Positions 1 to 6,819 of a stretch of 11,786 nucleotides of DNA are shown one piece after another. Source of the DNA: Magnetococcales bacterium (GTDB lineage Bacteria > Pseudomonadota > Magnetococcia > Magnetococcales > JADFYX01); contig JADFYX010000054.1 in NCBI GenBank assembly GCA_015232795.1, positions 1 through 11,786 on the forward strand, written 5' to 3'. The notes below the pieces were generated by a model, which was not told where the DNA came from, did not search any database, and saw nothing but the letters and a program-made list of their open reading frames with translations. Every line of letters starts with the position of its first letter. Within the stretch, counting starts at the first letter, position 1. Made by a program: the position numbers and the translations under genes.

Positions 1-29
1 AAGGGGTCATAATTAACAAGTGTGGTCAT
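1..29 (-). CDS. Start of a probable small heat-shock protein (Hsp20 family), cut by the window edge
   Basis: Only the first nine complete codons are present. On the minus strand they read MTTLVNYDP, and the next, incomplete codon begins TT (Phe or Leu). Many bacterial Hsp20 proteins open with a very similar stretch (M..LV.YDPF), which is the only family evidence. The start is well supported: AGGAG (complement of 37-41) lies seven bases before the ATG at 29-27. A sigma-32-like promoter (126-155) sits further upstream and the sigma-32 gene rpoH is nearby, both of which fit a heat-shock gene. Hsp20 proteins are ATP-independent cytoplasmic holdases. The alpha-crystallin domain lies outside the window, so the family call is an inference from nine residues plus context. 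Confidence 0.5.
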
Positions 30-77
30 TTTAATTCTCCTGCTAAATTTTATTGGGTTGTTACTTTGTTGTGTCAC

Positions 78-93
78 GGTATCCCTTGATACC
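78..93 (-). promoter_or_regulatory. Hairpin in the leader of the putative hsp20 mRNA
   Basis: A perfect six-base-pair stem (GGTATC/GATACC) closes a four-base loop, which reads AAGG on the minus-strand transcript. It lies about 50 bases before the start codon in the predicted leader. The loop resembles a Shine-Dalgarno sequence but is not the one used for the gene. Leaders of small heat-shock genes often contain RNA thermometers. I see no convincing pairing that masks the real AGGAG, so that role is speculative. Confidence 0.3.
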
Positions 94-125
94 TTAGACA
101 TGAGATAAGAGCTGTTTTATTGGAT

Positions 126-155
126 ACAAGGGGGGAGACAAAAAAAATTCTCAAG
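126..155 (-). promoter_or_regulatory. Sigma-32-like (heat-shock) promoter for the minus-strand gene at 1-29
   Basis: Reading the minus strand, a -35-like CTTGAGA (155-149) is followed after 15 bases by a -10-like CCCCTTGT (133-126). The RpoH consensus is roughly CTTGAAA, 11-16 bases, CCCCATNT, so the match is good with one or two mismatches in each half. Transcription would begin near 118-120, leaving a leader of about 90 bases before the ATG at 29. The match was read by eye and no start site is known. Confidence 0.45.
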
Positions 156-394
156 AGTTGTTTTTTTGAAAGTAACTTTCTCTTGAATTGTCTTAGATTT
201 TAATCTAGAAAACCACTCTTAAAATAAATATTACCAAAATATCATATAGTTATTCTGTTTATTATTTGGCAATGAAAAGAAGGTGAATTGTTCCGATCTT
301 ATCCAGTTTTGTAATAATTGATCATCACCATTTAAATATTTCAACATCATTATATTAACGTCACCATAGATTAAGTTTGATTTAAAAATATGAT

Positions 395-413
395 GATATT
401 AATGAGAATTATT
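395..413. promoter_or_regulatory. Weak Fur-box-like sequence upstream of the small gene at 503
   Basis: Compared with the classical 19-base Fur consensus GATAATGATAATCATTATC, this site agrees at 13 of 19 positions by eye and includes GAGAATTATT. It lies about 90 bases before the start at 503. In such AT-rich DNA a match of this quality can occur by chance, and no iron-related gene is visible nearby, so this is only a note. Confidence 0.15.
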
Positions 414-502
414 AGTTTTACATTTTAAATGTTTGTGCCATATTGTCTACTTACAAGAATAGCCTCATTATTGAGTTTAACAATTTACAATGTAGGAAGA
501 CC

Positions 503-727
503 ATGTCGAACATAAAACTGATCAACTTAGAATTAACAGGTACAAAACTTGTTCGTATGCAAGCGCAAGATCCTGATAATGAGTCAGGCAAACTGAAATT
601 TCAACATATGGCCATAGATAATGATAAATGTTATATACAATTTGGAGAAGTAGCGCGTATGAAAAAAGAGAAGTTGGACTTAGAGCTTTTTGAAATTCAC
701 CTACTAGGATTTAGTGGCAACGGATAA
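503..727 (+). CDS. Small protein of unknown function (74 residues)
   Basis: I do not recognise this protein. From the ATG at 503 it has 74 residues, is rich in charged residues, has no cysteine pairs or hydrophobic segment, and would be a soluble cytoplasmic protein. Alternating hydrophobic and polar stretches such as IKLINLELTGTKL suggest beta strands. The frame is open further upstream to a TTG at 443, but nothing like a ribosome binding site precedes that codon. AGGAAG (494-499) precedes the ATG at 503, although the spacing of three bases is short. The gene lies 151 bases before rpoH on the same strand and faces away from the putative hsp20. It could be a real orphan gene, a remnant, or a chance open frame in AT-rich DNA. 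A weak Fur-like site lies upstream. Confidence 0.5.
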   Translation: MSNIKLINLELTGTKLVRMQAQDPDNESGKLKFQHMAIDNDKCYIQFGEVARMKKEKLDLELFEIHLLGFSGNG

Positions 728-878
728 AGATTAGGTCAACTAAATATTTAACTATCAAGTAGAGTTAGCAATGAATACGCTGCCTAATATATCGCGTACC
801 AGATGCATATTTTATCAAAAACCATTGGTTGCTGTAGCATCTTAATAAACTTTGAATTGAAAAAATTGGACCATCCAA

Positions 879-1766
879 ATGAGTAGAGCACTTGTAACTA
901 GGCAACATTTTTATCCAGTACCTATTGATAGGTCTGATTCTGTTTTTAGAGCCTTTATTGCGAAGTCAATGATGGCTCCAATTCTCTCTGCTGAAGAAGA
1001 GTTGATACTGGCTATGAGATACAGAGATGAAAAAGATTCTTCAGTCGCCCAAACTCTTGTGATTTCTCATTTAAGGTTGGTATATAAAACCGCCATGCAA
1101 TATCGCTTCTATGGAGTTCCGGTACAAGATTTGGTTCAAGAAGGAACAATTGGGTTGATGTACGCCATTAAAAAGTTCAATCCGCTTTTGGGTGCACGTC
1201 TTTCAACCTACGCAATCTGGTGGATTCGGGCTGCCATTCATGATCTAATCCTGAACTCATGGAGTTTGATAAAGATTGCTACAACTGGCATGAAACGCAA
1301 ACTATTTTTTAAACTGAGAAATGCTAAAAAAGATTTGGCTATGCTCAACTGGGATGATGCAGAAGAATTAGCGAAACATTTTGGAACGGATACGGAGACA
1401 ATTCTCAACATGGATCTCAGGTTATCTGGAGGAGAAATTTCATTGGACCAGCCAACTGCTGATGGGAATGGAAAAATGCTGGACACTATTTCAGATGACA
1501 GCCTGAATCAGGAAGAAGTGATGATTTTAACAAATCAAAAACAGTTTTTATCAAACCTGTTTGAGAAAGGAATAAGCTATCTTGATCCGAGAGATCAAAC
1601 AATAATTCGTGAGAGGTTTTTGTCAGATGAACCTAAGACTCTGGAAGATCTGGCTGTTTTATTTTCTGTAAGCAGAGAAAGAATTCGACAGTTAGAGAAA
1701 AAAGCCTTAGGAAAACTCCAGAACTTTTGTCTAGAAGCAGGGGCAAGAGAGGTAATAGCTGGATAA
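879..1766 (+). CDS. rpoH: RNA polymerase heat-shock sigma factor, sigma-32 type
   Basis: This is a 295-residue group 3 sigma factor, close to the usual 285-300 for RpoH. Region 2 runs from about residue 57 to 131 and contains the core-binding stretch DLVQEGTIGL (84-93) and the -10 recognition segment STYAIWWIRAAI (109-120). The RpoH box follows as KRKLFFKLR (139-147; QRKLFFNLR in E. coli) and is diagnostic for this subfamily. The region 4 helix-turn-helix is at about 254-281 (LEDLAVLFSVSRERIRQLEKKAL), contacting the -35 element. It directs RNA polymerase to chaperone and protease promoters. TTGGA (866-870), eight bases before the ATG, is a modest ribosome binding site. The adjacent hsp20-like gene with a matching promoter is a plausible target. 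In E. coli the level is set by mRNA structure and by DnaK/FtsH; this sequence does not show whether that applies here. Confidence 0.95.
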   Translation: MSRALVTRQHFYPVPIDRSDSVFRAFIAKSMMAPILSAEEELILAMRYRDEKDSSVAQTLVISHLRLVYKTAMQYRFYGVPVQDLVQEGTIGLMYAIKKFNPLLGARLSTYAIWWIRAAIHDLILNSWSLIKIATTGMKRKLFFKLRNAKKDLAMLNWDDAEELAKHFGTDTETILNMDLRLSGGEISLDQPTADGNGKMLDTISDDSLNQEEVMILTNQKQFLSNLFEKGISYLDPRDQTIIRERFLSDEPKTLEDLAVLFSVSRERIRQLEKKALGKLQNFCLEAGAREVIAG

Positions 1767-1810
1767 AAAACACGATTTTCTACTCTGCATGTTTAAATCC
1801 AGGTTTTTAT
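1759..1810. terminator. Possible terminator between the convergent rpoH and decarboxylase genes
   Basis: CTGGAT at the end of rpoH (1759-1764) pairs with ATCCAG (1797-1802), and the second arm is followed directly by GTTTTT on the plus strand. The loop is long (about 32 bases) and AT-rich, so it is weaker than a textbook rho-independent terminator. It occupies the only gap between the two convergent genes, where a terminator would be expected. Confidence 0.3.
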
Positions 1811-2970
1811 AAAAAGTATGTCTTTAACGGCGGAAAACCGTTGAATCCTATAGAGCTATAACTTGAGGTATAGGCTCCAGTCGAGAGCCAGTAGAGGCGG
1901 TCTCCAATGGTCATGTCAAGTGGAAGTGCATAGTGAAAATTTTCGTAAAGGACATCAGCACTATCACAAGTAGGACCAGCCAGTACAACGTCCTCTTCAG
2001 GACCAGAACGGGTAGTGTAAATTGGGTATTTTATGGCCTCGCCAAGAGTCTCAATAAGACCGGAAAACATTCCCACATCTTGAAAGACCCATCGATAAAG
2101 GGCGGTGTTTGACTTCCTAGAGATCAAAACAACCTCACTTACCAGTACACCTGCAGATGCTACCATGGAACGGCCTGGCTCAAGGATGATTTCCGGGAGT
2201 GAATCGCCAAAGTCTTCTTGTAGAAACCGGGTAATTTCTGTAGCGTAAGTAGAGAGATCGTTGGTGAGGCTGAGATAGTTTCCTGGAAAACCACCACCAA
2301 GATTGATCATCTGCAGGTGAATATCGTTCTCTTTTTGGAGACGCCGGAAAATCACCCGAACCTTATCGATAGCGGCATCCCAGGCACCTATATCCCGTTG
2401 TTGTGATCCCACATGGAAAGAGGCCCCATATGGTATAACTCCAAGTTCTTGGCTTAGGATAAGAAGATCCATGACCATATCAGCTTGGCAACCGAACTTG
2501 CGAGAGAGTGGCCAATCGGCTGTATGTCCACCTTCAGTGAGTATCCTGACAAAAACCCTTGCTCCAGGGGCAAGTTCGGCGATATTACGTAGATCGGCTT
2601 CAGCATCAGTTACAAAAAGTGTTACCCCCTTCTGAAAGAAATACTGGATATCCTTCCTTTTTTTTATGGTATTTCCATAACTTACCCGGTCTGGAGATAC
2701 TCCTTGACCGAGGACCAGATCCAATTCATAGGTCGAAGCTACATCAAAGTTGGCACCCATGTCACGGAGCAAGGAGATTATTTGGGTTGCAGGGTTAGCC
2801 TTGACTGCATAGTAAATTTTGGCAAAAGGAAAGCATGATGCCAACTCACGCATGTTCTGGGCAACTATCTCGGTATCAATAAGAAGGAACGGTGTTTCTA
2901 GATTATCGGCAGCTAATTGAAATTTTGCAAATGTTTTGTGAGGAAGGTAATTCTCCAAGCGGATAGCCAT
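1807..2970 (-). CDS. Fold-III PLP-dependent ornithine/lysine decarboxylase
   Basis: This 387-residue enzyme has the full active site of the alanine-racemase-fold ornithine decarboxylase family. Visible are the PLP lysine K57 in YYAVKANP, H186 in HVGSQ, the phosphate-binding glycine loop GGGFPG (225-230), EPGR (264-267), the catalytic cysteine C335 in GPTCDSADV, and Y367 near the C terminus. It should convert ornithine to putrescine (or lysine to cadaverine) in the cytoplasm, the entry step of polyamine synthesis; active sites form at the dimer interface. The segment QDVGMFSGLIETLGEAIKYP (297-316) resembles bacterial lysine/ornithine decarboxylases more than diaminopimelate decarboxylase (LysA), so LysA is unlikely, but which substrate is preferred cannot be read here. 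TAGGAG six bases before the ATG supports the start. It converges on rpoH. About 200 bases separate it from creA upstream, so it probably has its own promoter. Confidence 0.9.
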   Translation of the reverse strand: MAIRLENYLPHKTFAKFQLAADNLETPFLLIDTEIVAQNMRELASCFPFAKIYYAVKANPATQIISLLRDMGANFDVASTYELDLVLGQGVSPDRVSYGNTIKKRKDIQYFFQKGVTLFVTDAEADLRNIAELAPGARVFVRILTEGGHTADWPLSRKFGCQADMVMDLLILSQELGVIPYGASFHVGSQQRDIGAWDAAIDKVRVIFRRLQKENDIHLQMINLGGGFPGNYLSLTNDLSTYATEITRFLQEDFGDSLPEIILEPGRSMVASAGVLVSEVVLISRKSNTALYRWVFQDVGMFSGLIETLGEAIKYPIYTTRSGPEEDVVLAGPTCDSADVLYENFHYALPLDMTIGDRLYWLSTGAYTSSYSSIGFNGFPPLKTYFL

Positions 2971-3174
2971 TGTGTGCTCCTAAATACTGATTGATGTTGT
3001 TAAAACAATCTCTAAAACAAAGAATAAAAACAGGTGATCAATATATACTGAGCACGTATAATAATGTTGTTATTCTCAAAAAAAACAGCATCCAGAGAGT
3101 GGCTTTTTCATGCAGCAAAATAATATCAGTCTAATCATATTGTGGAACCTAATGTCAAATCTAGGCTTAAAAAA

Positions 3175-3633
3175 CTATTTTCTCCAAGGCATAATTGGTA
3201 CTGTTGATATAGAATTTTTTGGGGAACCATCAACAAGTTTGTCGCTATAAACTAAATATATCAGTACGTGACGCTTTCTATCAAAAAACCTTACTACGTG
3301 CAGTGTTTTAAACAATAATGATGTGTTTTTTGAAAAAACCTCTTCACCCTCTTCTAGATTATCACCGTATTTTATTGGGCCAATCTGCCGACAGGCTATT
3401 GAGGAGTTAGAAGGATCTTCTGCCAGACCTATACTACCTTTTATGCCACCTTTTTTAGCCCGGCTGAGATGACATGAGACCCCCTCTACCTTTGGGTCGT
3501 CAAAAGCCTCAATAACAATTTTATCGTTGGCCCCCATTAGCTTAAAAACTGTGCTTACACTACCGATAACCTCACCATAAGCCATAGAGGGAACCAGCAG
3601 CAGTATCCAGATAAATTGTTTGATAATTTTCAT
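3175..3633 (-). CDS. creA: CreA family periplasmic protein
   Basis: The 152-residue product matches E. coli CreA (157 residues) along its whole length as I recall that sequence. Shared stretches include IGSVSTVFKLMG, EAFDDP, SRAKKGGIKG, GLAED, VVRFFD, VYSDKLV and the C-terminal VPIMPWRK. Residues 1-20 form a signal peptide (hydrophobic IWILLLVPSMAYG with likely cleavage before E21), so the protein is exported. C54 and C81 are the only two cysteines and could form a disulfide. The biochemical function of CreA is unknown. In E. coli it heads creABCD, but no CreB/CreC two-component genes are present here. The gene begins 45 bases after the end of ricT, with only AAGAG as a weak ribosome binding site, and no clear terminator lies between them, so it may be the distal gene of the long operon. 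Confidence 0.9.
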   Translation of the reverse strand: MKIIKQFIWILLLVPSMAYGEVIGSVSTVFKLMGANDKIVIEAFDDPKVEGVSCHLSRAKKGGIKGSIGLAEDPSNSSIACRQIGPIKYGDNLEEGEEVFSKNTSLLFKTLHVVRFFDRKRHVLIYLVYSDKLVDGSPKNSISTVPIMPWRK

Positions 3634-3678
3634 AGCAGTTACTCTTATTTAATAAAACATGGCTAAAAAATAATGTTA

Positions 3679-5187
3679 TTATGAACTACCGTCAGAGGTT
3701 GGTTTAGGCTTGCTTTCAATAACACGATTACCACGTCGCCGTCTTCTCCGCCGACGTTTTTTTGTCCCATCTCCCTTGCTTACAGCCCCACCTGCATTTA
3801 CCTCAGCATTTTTATTTTCCTGATTTTGAGGAGCTTTGGCTCCAGAGCTGCTGTTAGCTTCAGATGCCTGGTTATTGGGTTGGGATTGGGAATTTTGTAC
3901 CATATTTTTCTCACTACCTTCCCTGTTACCTCGTACTTTTTTACGTCTTCTACTCCTTCTTTTTTTACTGGACTTGCTAGGTAGAGTCTCCGCTGTTTTT
4001 TCAATCTCAACATCTTTTTGGGCAGCAGGTTTTTGGGCAGTTTTTTTATCTTTAAAGTTTACTTTATCACTCTTGAAAGGCTCAATTTCTGATTCATTAT
4101 ATTGTAACAGATCAGGCTTGATTTCTGGTATTTCTGGTTTTTCTTTGCTTAGATCTGATGCTGGCAAGGTTTCATAAATTCCATCTTTATGCTGCAAAGT
4201 AACCATACCGCTTAAGGTATGAACAGACTTGACAGTAGCCTCTTTTCCACCTTTGGTCCAACAACATTTTTTTATCTTGGGCAGACCTTTTTTAAGCTCG
4301 ACATAGGTATCATTTTCATAAGCTAAACAACACAAAAGACGACCACAAACACCAGAAATACCATCAGGATTTAGAGATAAATCTTGGTTTTTAGCCATCC
4401 TCACCGAAACTGGATGAAATTTTTGCAAATATTGGGAGCAACACAGCTCTTTGCCACAAGGACCAATACCACTTAACAGCCGAGTTTCATCACGCACCCC
4501 AACATGTCGCATTTCAATACGATTTTTTAGCTTGGTTCCTAGATGTCGCACAAGCTCTCTAAAATCCACTCTCCCTTCAGAGGTAAAGTGGAAGAGAATT
4601 TTGGAACCTTTTTGCTGATATGTTACTTTGGCAAGTTTCATAGGGAGCTTTAGCTCACGAATTGTCTGTCGGCAGACAAGTTTGGCTTTTTGCTCAATCT
4701 CACGATTATTCTCTATATTTTCTAAGTCAGATTTACTTAACTTACGAATAATCCTGGTTATTTTTCCTGAAAAGAGTCGATCAGAATCAACGCTACGTTC
4801 CGGTGGACCACTGGATATATAGACAACCCTACCAATAACCTCACCGTTGCGGGTTTGCAGCAAAAGGGAGTCATTGGCTACTAGTTCTGGAAAATTTGCT
4901 GCGACTCTATAGACCATAAAAGAGCTTGGCAACATGAGACCTATCACCCGTTTGCCACTGGTAACAGCCTTTTTCTTCTCCTTTTTTTTCTTGGAAGGTA
5001 CTACCTCATCACCACTGCCATCCACTTGTGGATTATCAACAGTGGGCTGGCTAACTCCGGCTTGGGTATTAGGTAGTTGAGATTCCCCATCATCCATCAA
5101 GACCTTGCTGGGATCTGGTAAAGAAGATATCTCTTCTTTTTCATTTTCTTCGGGGTTCTCATTTAGTGATACTTCAGGTTTATTCAT
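3679..5187 (-). CDS. ricT: PSP1-domain protein RicT (YaaT) with long charged N- and C-terminal extensions
   Basis: The core (about residues 80-350) is a PSP1/RicT domain. It has VYRVAANFPELVANDSLLL near the start and the family's cysteine motifs: GPCGKELCC (C244, C249, C250), VCGRLLCC (C281, C286, C287) and a further CC at 308-309. In Bacillus subtilis RicT joins RicA and RicF in an Fe-S-containing complex that affects RNase Y-dependent mRNA processing, sporulation and competence; its role in proteobacteria is little known. This copy has 502 residues against about 275 in Bacillus. It carries an acidic and then lysine-rich N-terminal tail (1-78) and a C-terminal tail of about 150 residues that is rich in Q/N/S and contains the basic blocks KKRRSRRRKK (408-417) and KKRRRRRRRRG (about 476-486). 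It starts 14 bases after holB without a visible ribosome binding site. The ATG at 5097 (residue 31), preceded by AAGG, is an alternative start. The tmk-holB-ricT order is conserved in distant bacteria. Confidence 0.9.
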   Translation of the reverse strand: MNKPEVSLNENPEENEKEEISSLPDPSKVLMDDGESQLPNTQAGVSQPTVDNPQVDGSGDEVVPSKKKKEKKKAVTSGKRVIGLMLPSSFMVYRVAANFPELVANDSLLLQTRNGEVIGRVVYISSGPPERSVDSDRLFSGKITRIIRKLSKSDLENIENNREIEQKAKLVCRQTIRELKLPMKLAKVTYQQKGSKILFHFTSEGRVDFRELVRHLGTKLKNRIEMRHVGVRDETRLLSGIGPCGKELCCSQYLQKFHPVSVRMAKNQDLSLNPDGISGVCGRLLCCLAYENDTYVELKKGLPKIKKCCWTKGGKEATVKSVHTLSGMVTLQHKDGIYETLPASDLSKEKPEIPEIKPDLLQYNESEIEPFKSDKVNFKDKKTAQKPAAQKDVEIEKTAETLPSKSSKKRRSRRRKKVRGNREGSEKNMVQNSQSQPNNQASEANSSSGAKAPQNQENKNAEVNAGGAVSKGDGTKKRRRRRRRRGNRVIESKPKPTSDGSS

Positions 5188-5201
5188 AATTGACTATATT
5201 T

Positions 5202-6170
5202 TTAAAATTTGGCTCCACACAGTCGCGCAACTTTGATAAAAAGCGACTCCAAGACCAAACGTTTATTTAAATTAACCACCATGGCCTGTCCCATAATTTC
5301 ATCGGCCCACTTTACAAGGGAAAGCCATTTTCTAATGGATTCTGGCCCTTTGTTGCTGTTTACGCTACCACGAATCTGTTCTTGGAACCATGCTTTGAGC
5401 ATAAGAAGAGTATTTGCAAAGCGTTCTGGTTTGCTCCAATACTCCGCCATAGTACAGACTACACTGAGATCCACACCCCCAATTATCTCAATTTCCCGCA
5501 AAAAAACTCCCCTCTCTTCACCTACCCCACTTTCACACAACAGCACCCCTTGCGCAACATCTCCACCACAAAGAGCTACAGCTTGTTGTATGTTTTCACT
5601 GCTACTATCAACTACCTTTGTTACGATATCTATTAACTCTTCTTGGGACAATCCCGAAAACCGGGTTTTAATACAACGTGATTTTATGGTTGGTAACAAC
5701 ACCCCATAACGATATGTATTTATTATCAATATAGATTGATCTGGAGGCTCTTCTAAAGTTTTAAGCAGAGCGTTTGCAGCTTGAGCATTCATTTGCGAAG
5801 CATCATCTATGAGAGCTATTTTCCATTGAGACTCCATGGGTGTTAAAGATAAAAATGCTGATAGATCACGAATTTGGTCAACACTTATCCGGGTTTTCTC
5901 CTCCTCCATGGCTACATTGATAAAATCTGGATGCTGCCCTGCAACCATATTTTGGCAACTTGTGCACCTACCACAACTTTTCTCACTGTTGTCACTATTA
6001 TCTTTGCAGAGGAGAATTTGGGCAAAAGCTTTAGCAAATGTAGCTTTACCAACACCTTTTGGACCGTGAAACAGATGAGAATGGCCCGGATTACCAGCCT
6101 TTATGGCAGCACGCATTCCGGCAATATTGCTGTTGTGACCAATAATGGTTTCAAAGGTTTGGAAAGGCAC
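5202..6170 (-). CDS. holB: DNA polymerase III delta-prime subunit
   Basis: This 322-residue AAA+ clamp-loader subunit is of normal length (E. coli 334). It shows the P-loop-like GPKGVGKA (36-43), a zinc module with C66, C69 and C72 (CGRCTSC) and probably C55, the Walker-B-like region LIDDASQMN (120-128), ALLKTLEEPP (134-143) and the SRC motif (164-166) typical of delta-prime. It helps load the sliding clamp onto DNA at the replication fork. The start is a GTG inside the end of tmk (20-base overlap). A strong GGGAGG about nine bases upstream, within tmk, supports it and points to translational coupling. The C-terminal half (200-322) is poorly conserved, as is usual for this subunit. ricT follows after 14 bases. 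Confidence 0.93.
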   Translation of the reverse strand: MPFQTFETIIGHNSNIAGMRAAIKAGNPGHSHLFHGPKGVGKATFAKAFAQILLCKDNSDNSEKSCGRCTSCQNMVAGQHPDFINVAMEEEKTRISVDQIRDLSAFLSLTPMESQWKIALIDDASQMNAQAANALLKTLEEPPDQSILIINTYRYGVLLPTIKSRCIKTRFSGLSQEELIDIVTKVVDSSSENIQQAVALCGGDVAQGVLLCESGVGEERGVFLREIEIIGGVDLSVVCTMAEYWSKPERFANTLLMLKAWFQEQIRGSVNSNKGPESIRKWLSLVKWADEIMGQAMVVNLNKRLVLESLFIKVARLCGAKF

Positions 6171-6819
6171 CGCTCACTACCTCCCATATAGCTTTTTGCA
6201 CATTTTCCATATTTTGCCTGGCATCTATTGACTTAATCCGTTCATGGTCATCTTTGGCTAGTTGACAAAATCCATCATAAACAAGTTTATGAAAATCTGC
6301 CCCTGTCTGTTCAAAACGGTCTTCGGCTTCACCACTCTGTTCACTGTTTGCTCCCCGTGGTTTTGTTCTTGCCAAACCAAGAGCAGGTTCAATATTTAAA
6401 AATATTGTTAGATCCGGCTTTAAGCCTGAAAGTGCCCACTGGTTGAACATAAGCAGATGTTCCATACTCATACCCCGACCATAACCTTGATAAGCCAGGG
6501 TACTATCCATAAATCTATCACACAACACCCAGCCACCTTTTTGCAAAACCGGGCTGATGAGTTTTTGTACATGCTCAATACGAGCAGCTAAAACCAACAA
6601 CAGCTCGGTTTTAGAATCCATACTGTTGGGTGCACCAGTTACAAGAAGCTCTCTTATAGACTCAGCCATGGGAGTACCACCCGGCTCTCTGGTTGTCACA
6701 ACCTCAACTTGCGCCATAGATGGTAAGGATCTTAAACGCTCTGCCAACCTATTTATTTGCGTAGATTTTCCTGAACCCTCCCCACCTTCAAACGTGATAA
6801 AACGGCCCATGCTAACCAT
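6151..6819 (-). CDS. tmk: Thymidylate kinase
   Basis: The enzyme phosphorylates dTMP to dTDP in the cytoplasm, the last pathway-specific step towards dTTP. The 222-residue product shows FEGGEGSGKST (P-loop, 10-20), the nucleotide-binding TREPGGTP (43-50), DRF (101-103) followed by the Q111-containing stretch AYQGYGRG, and DRFE (167-170) near the lid region. The start ATG at 6819 shares one base with the mltG stop (TAATG) and is preceded by AAGGTG, which favours it over the in-frame ATG three codons later that lacks such a site. The stretch RTKPRGANSEQSGEAED (151-167) fills the lid region. Being between mltG and holB matches the order in Gammaproteobacteria. Confidence 0.96.
   Translation of the reverse strand: MVSMGRFITFEGGEGSGKSTQINRLAERLRSLPSMAQVEVVTTREPGGTPMAESIRELLVTGAPNSMDSKTELLLVLAARIEHVQKLISPVLQKGGWVLCDRFMDSTLAYQGYGRGMSMEHLLMFNQWALSGLKPDLTIFLNIEPALGLARTKPRGANSEQSGEAEDRFEQTGADFHKLVYDGFCQLAKDDHERIKSIDARQNMENVQKAIWEVVSGAFPNL

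Larger units (their letters stand above)
30..502. other. AT-rich intergenic region with several inverted repeats
   Basis: This stretch of about 470 bases has no convincing gene on either strand. It holds the ribosome binding site, leader and heat-shock-like promoter of the minus-strand gene. It also holds several dyads: TCAAGAG/CTCTTGA (151-157 and 180-186) enclosing GAAAG/CTTTC (168-172 and 176-180), TAGATT/AATCTA (194-199 and 202-207), and a 12-of-14 inverted match between 343-356 and 387-400. Very AT-rich sequence makes short dyads common by chance. The dyad touching the -35 element is the one most worth attention. Confidence 0.6.

Noticed and set aside
443..502. TTG-initiated 20-residue extension of the small gene at 503
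   Set aside because: No ribosome binding site precedes the TTG; AGGAAG precedes the ATG at 503.
771..845. 24-codon open frame just before rpoH as a leader peptide
   Set aside because: It lacks a convincing ribosome binding site, has no control-codon run, and does not pair with any visible attenuator; it is too short to support.
2971..3174. TTGACA-like -35 box (complement of 3153-3158) as promoter of the decarboxylase gene
   Set aside because: No acceptable -10 sequence lies 16-18 bases downstream, so I do not list it although a promoter in this spacer is likely.
3836..4177. Hydrophobic plus-strand open frame opposite the RicT tail
   Set aside because: The leucine-rich reading is the mirror of the Lys/Glu-rich tail of RicT; there is no independent evidence for a membrane protein.
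5209..5709. Long plus-strand open frame (166 codons) opposite holB
   Set aside because: It is antisense to a clearly conserved gene, has no family resemblance, and arises from the codon use of holB.
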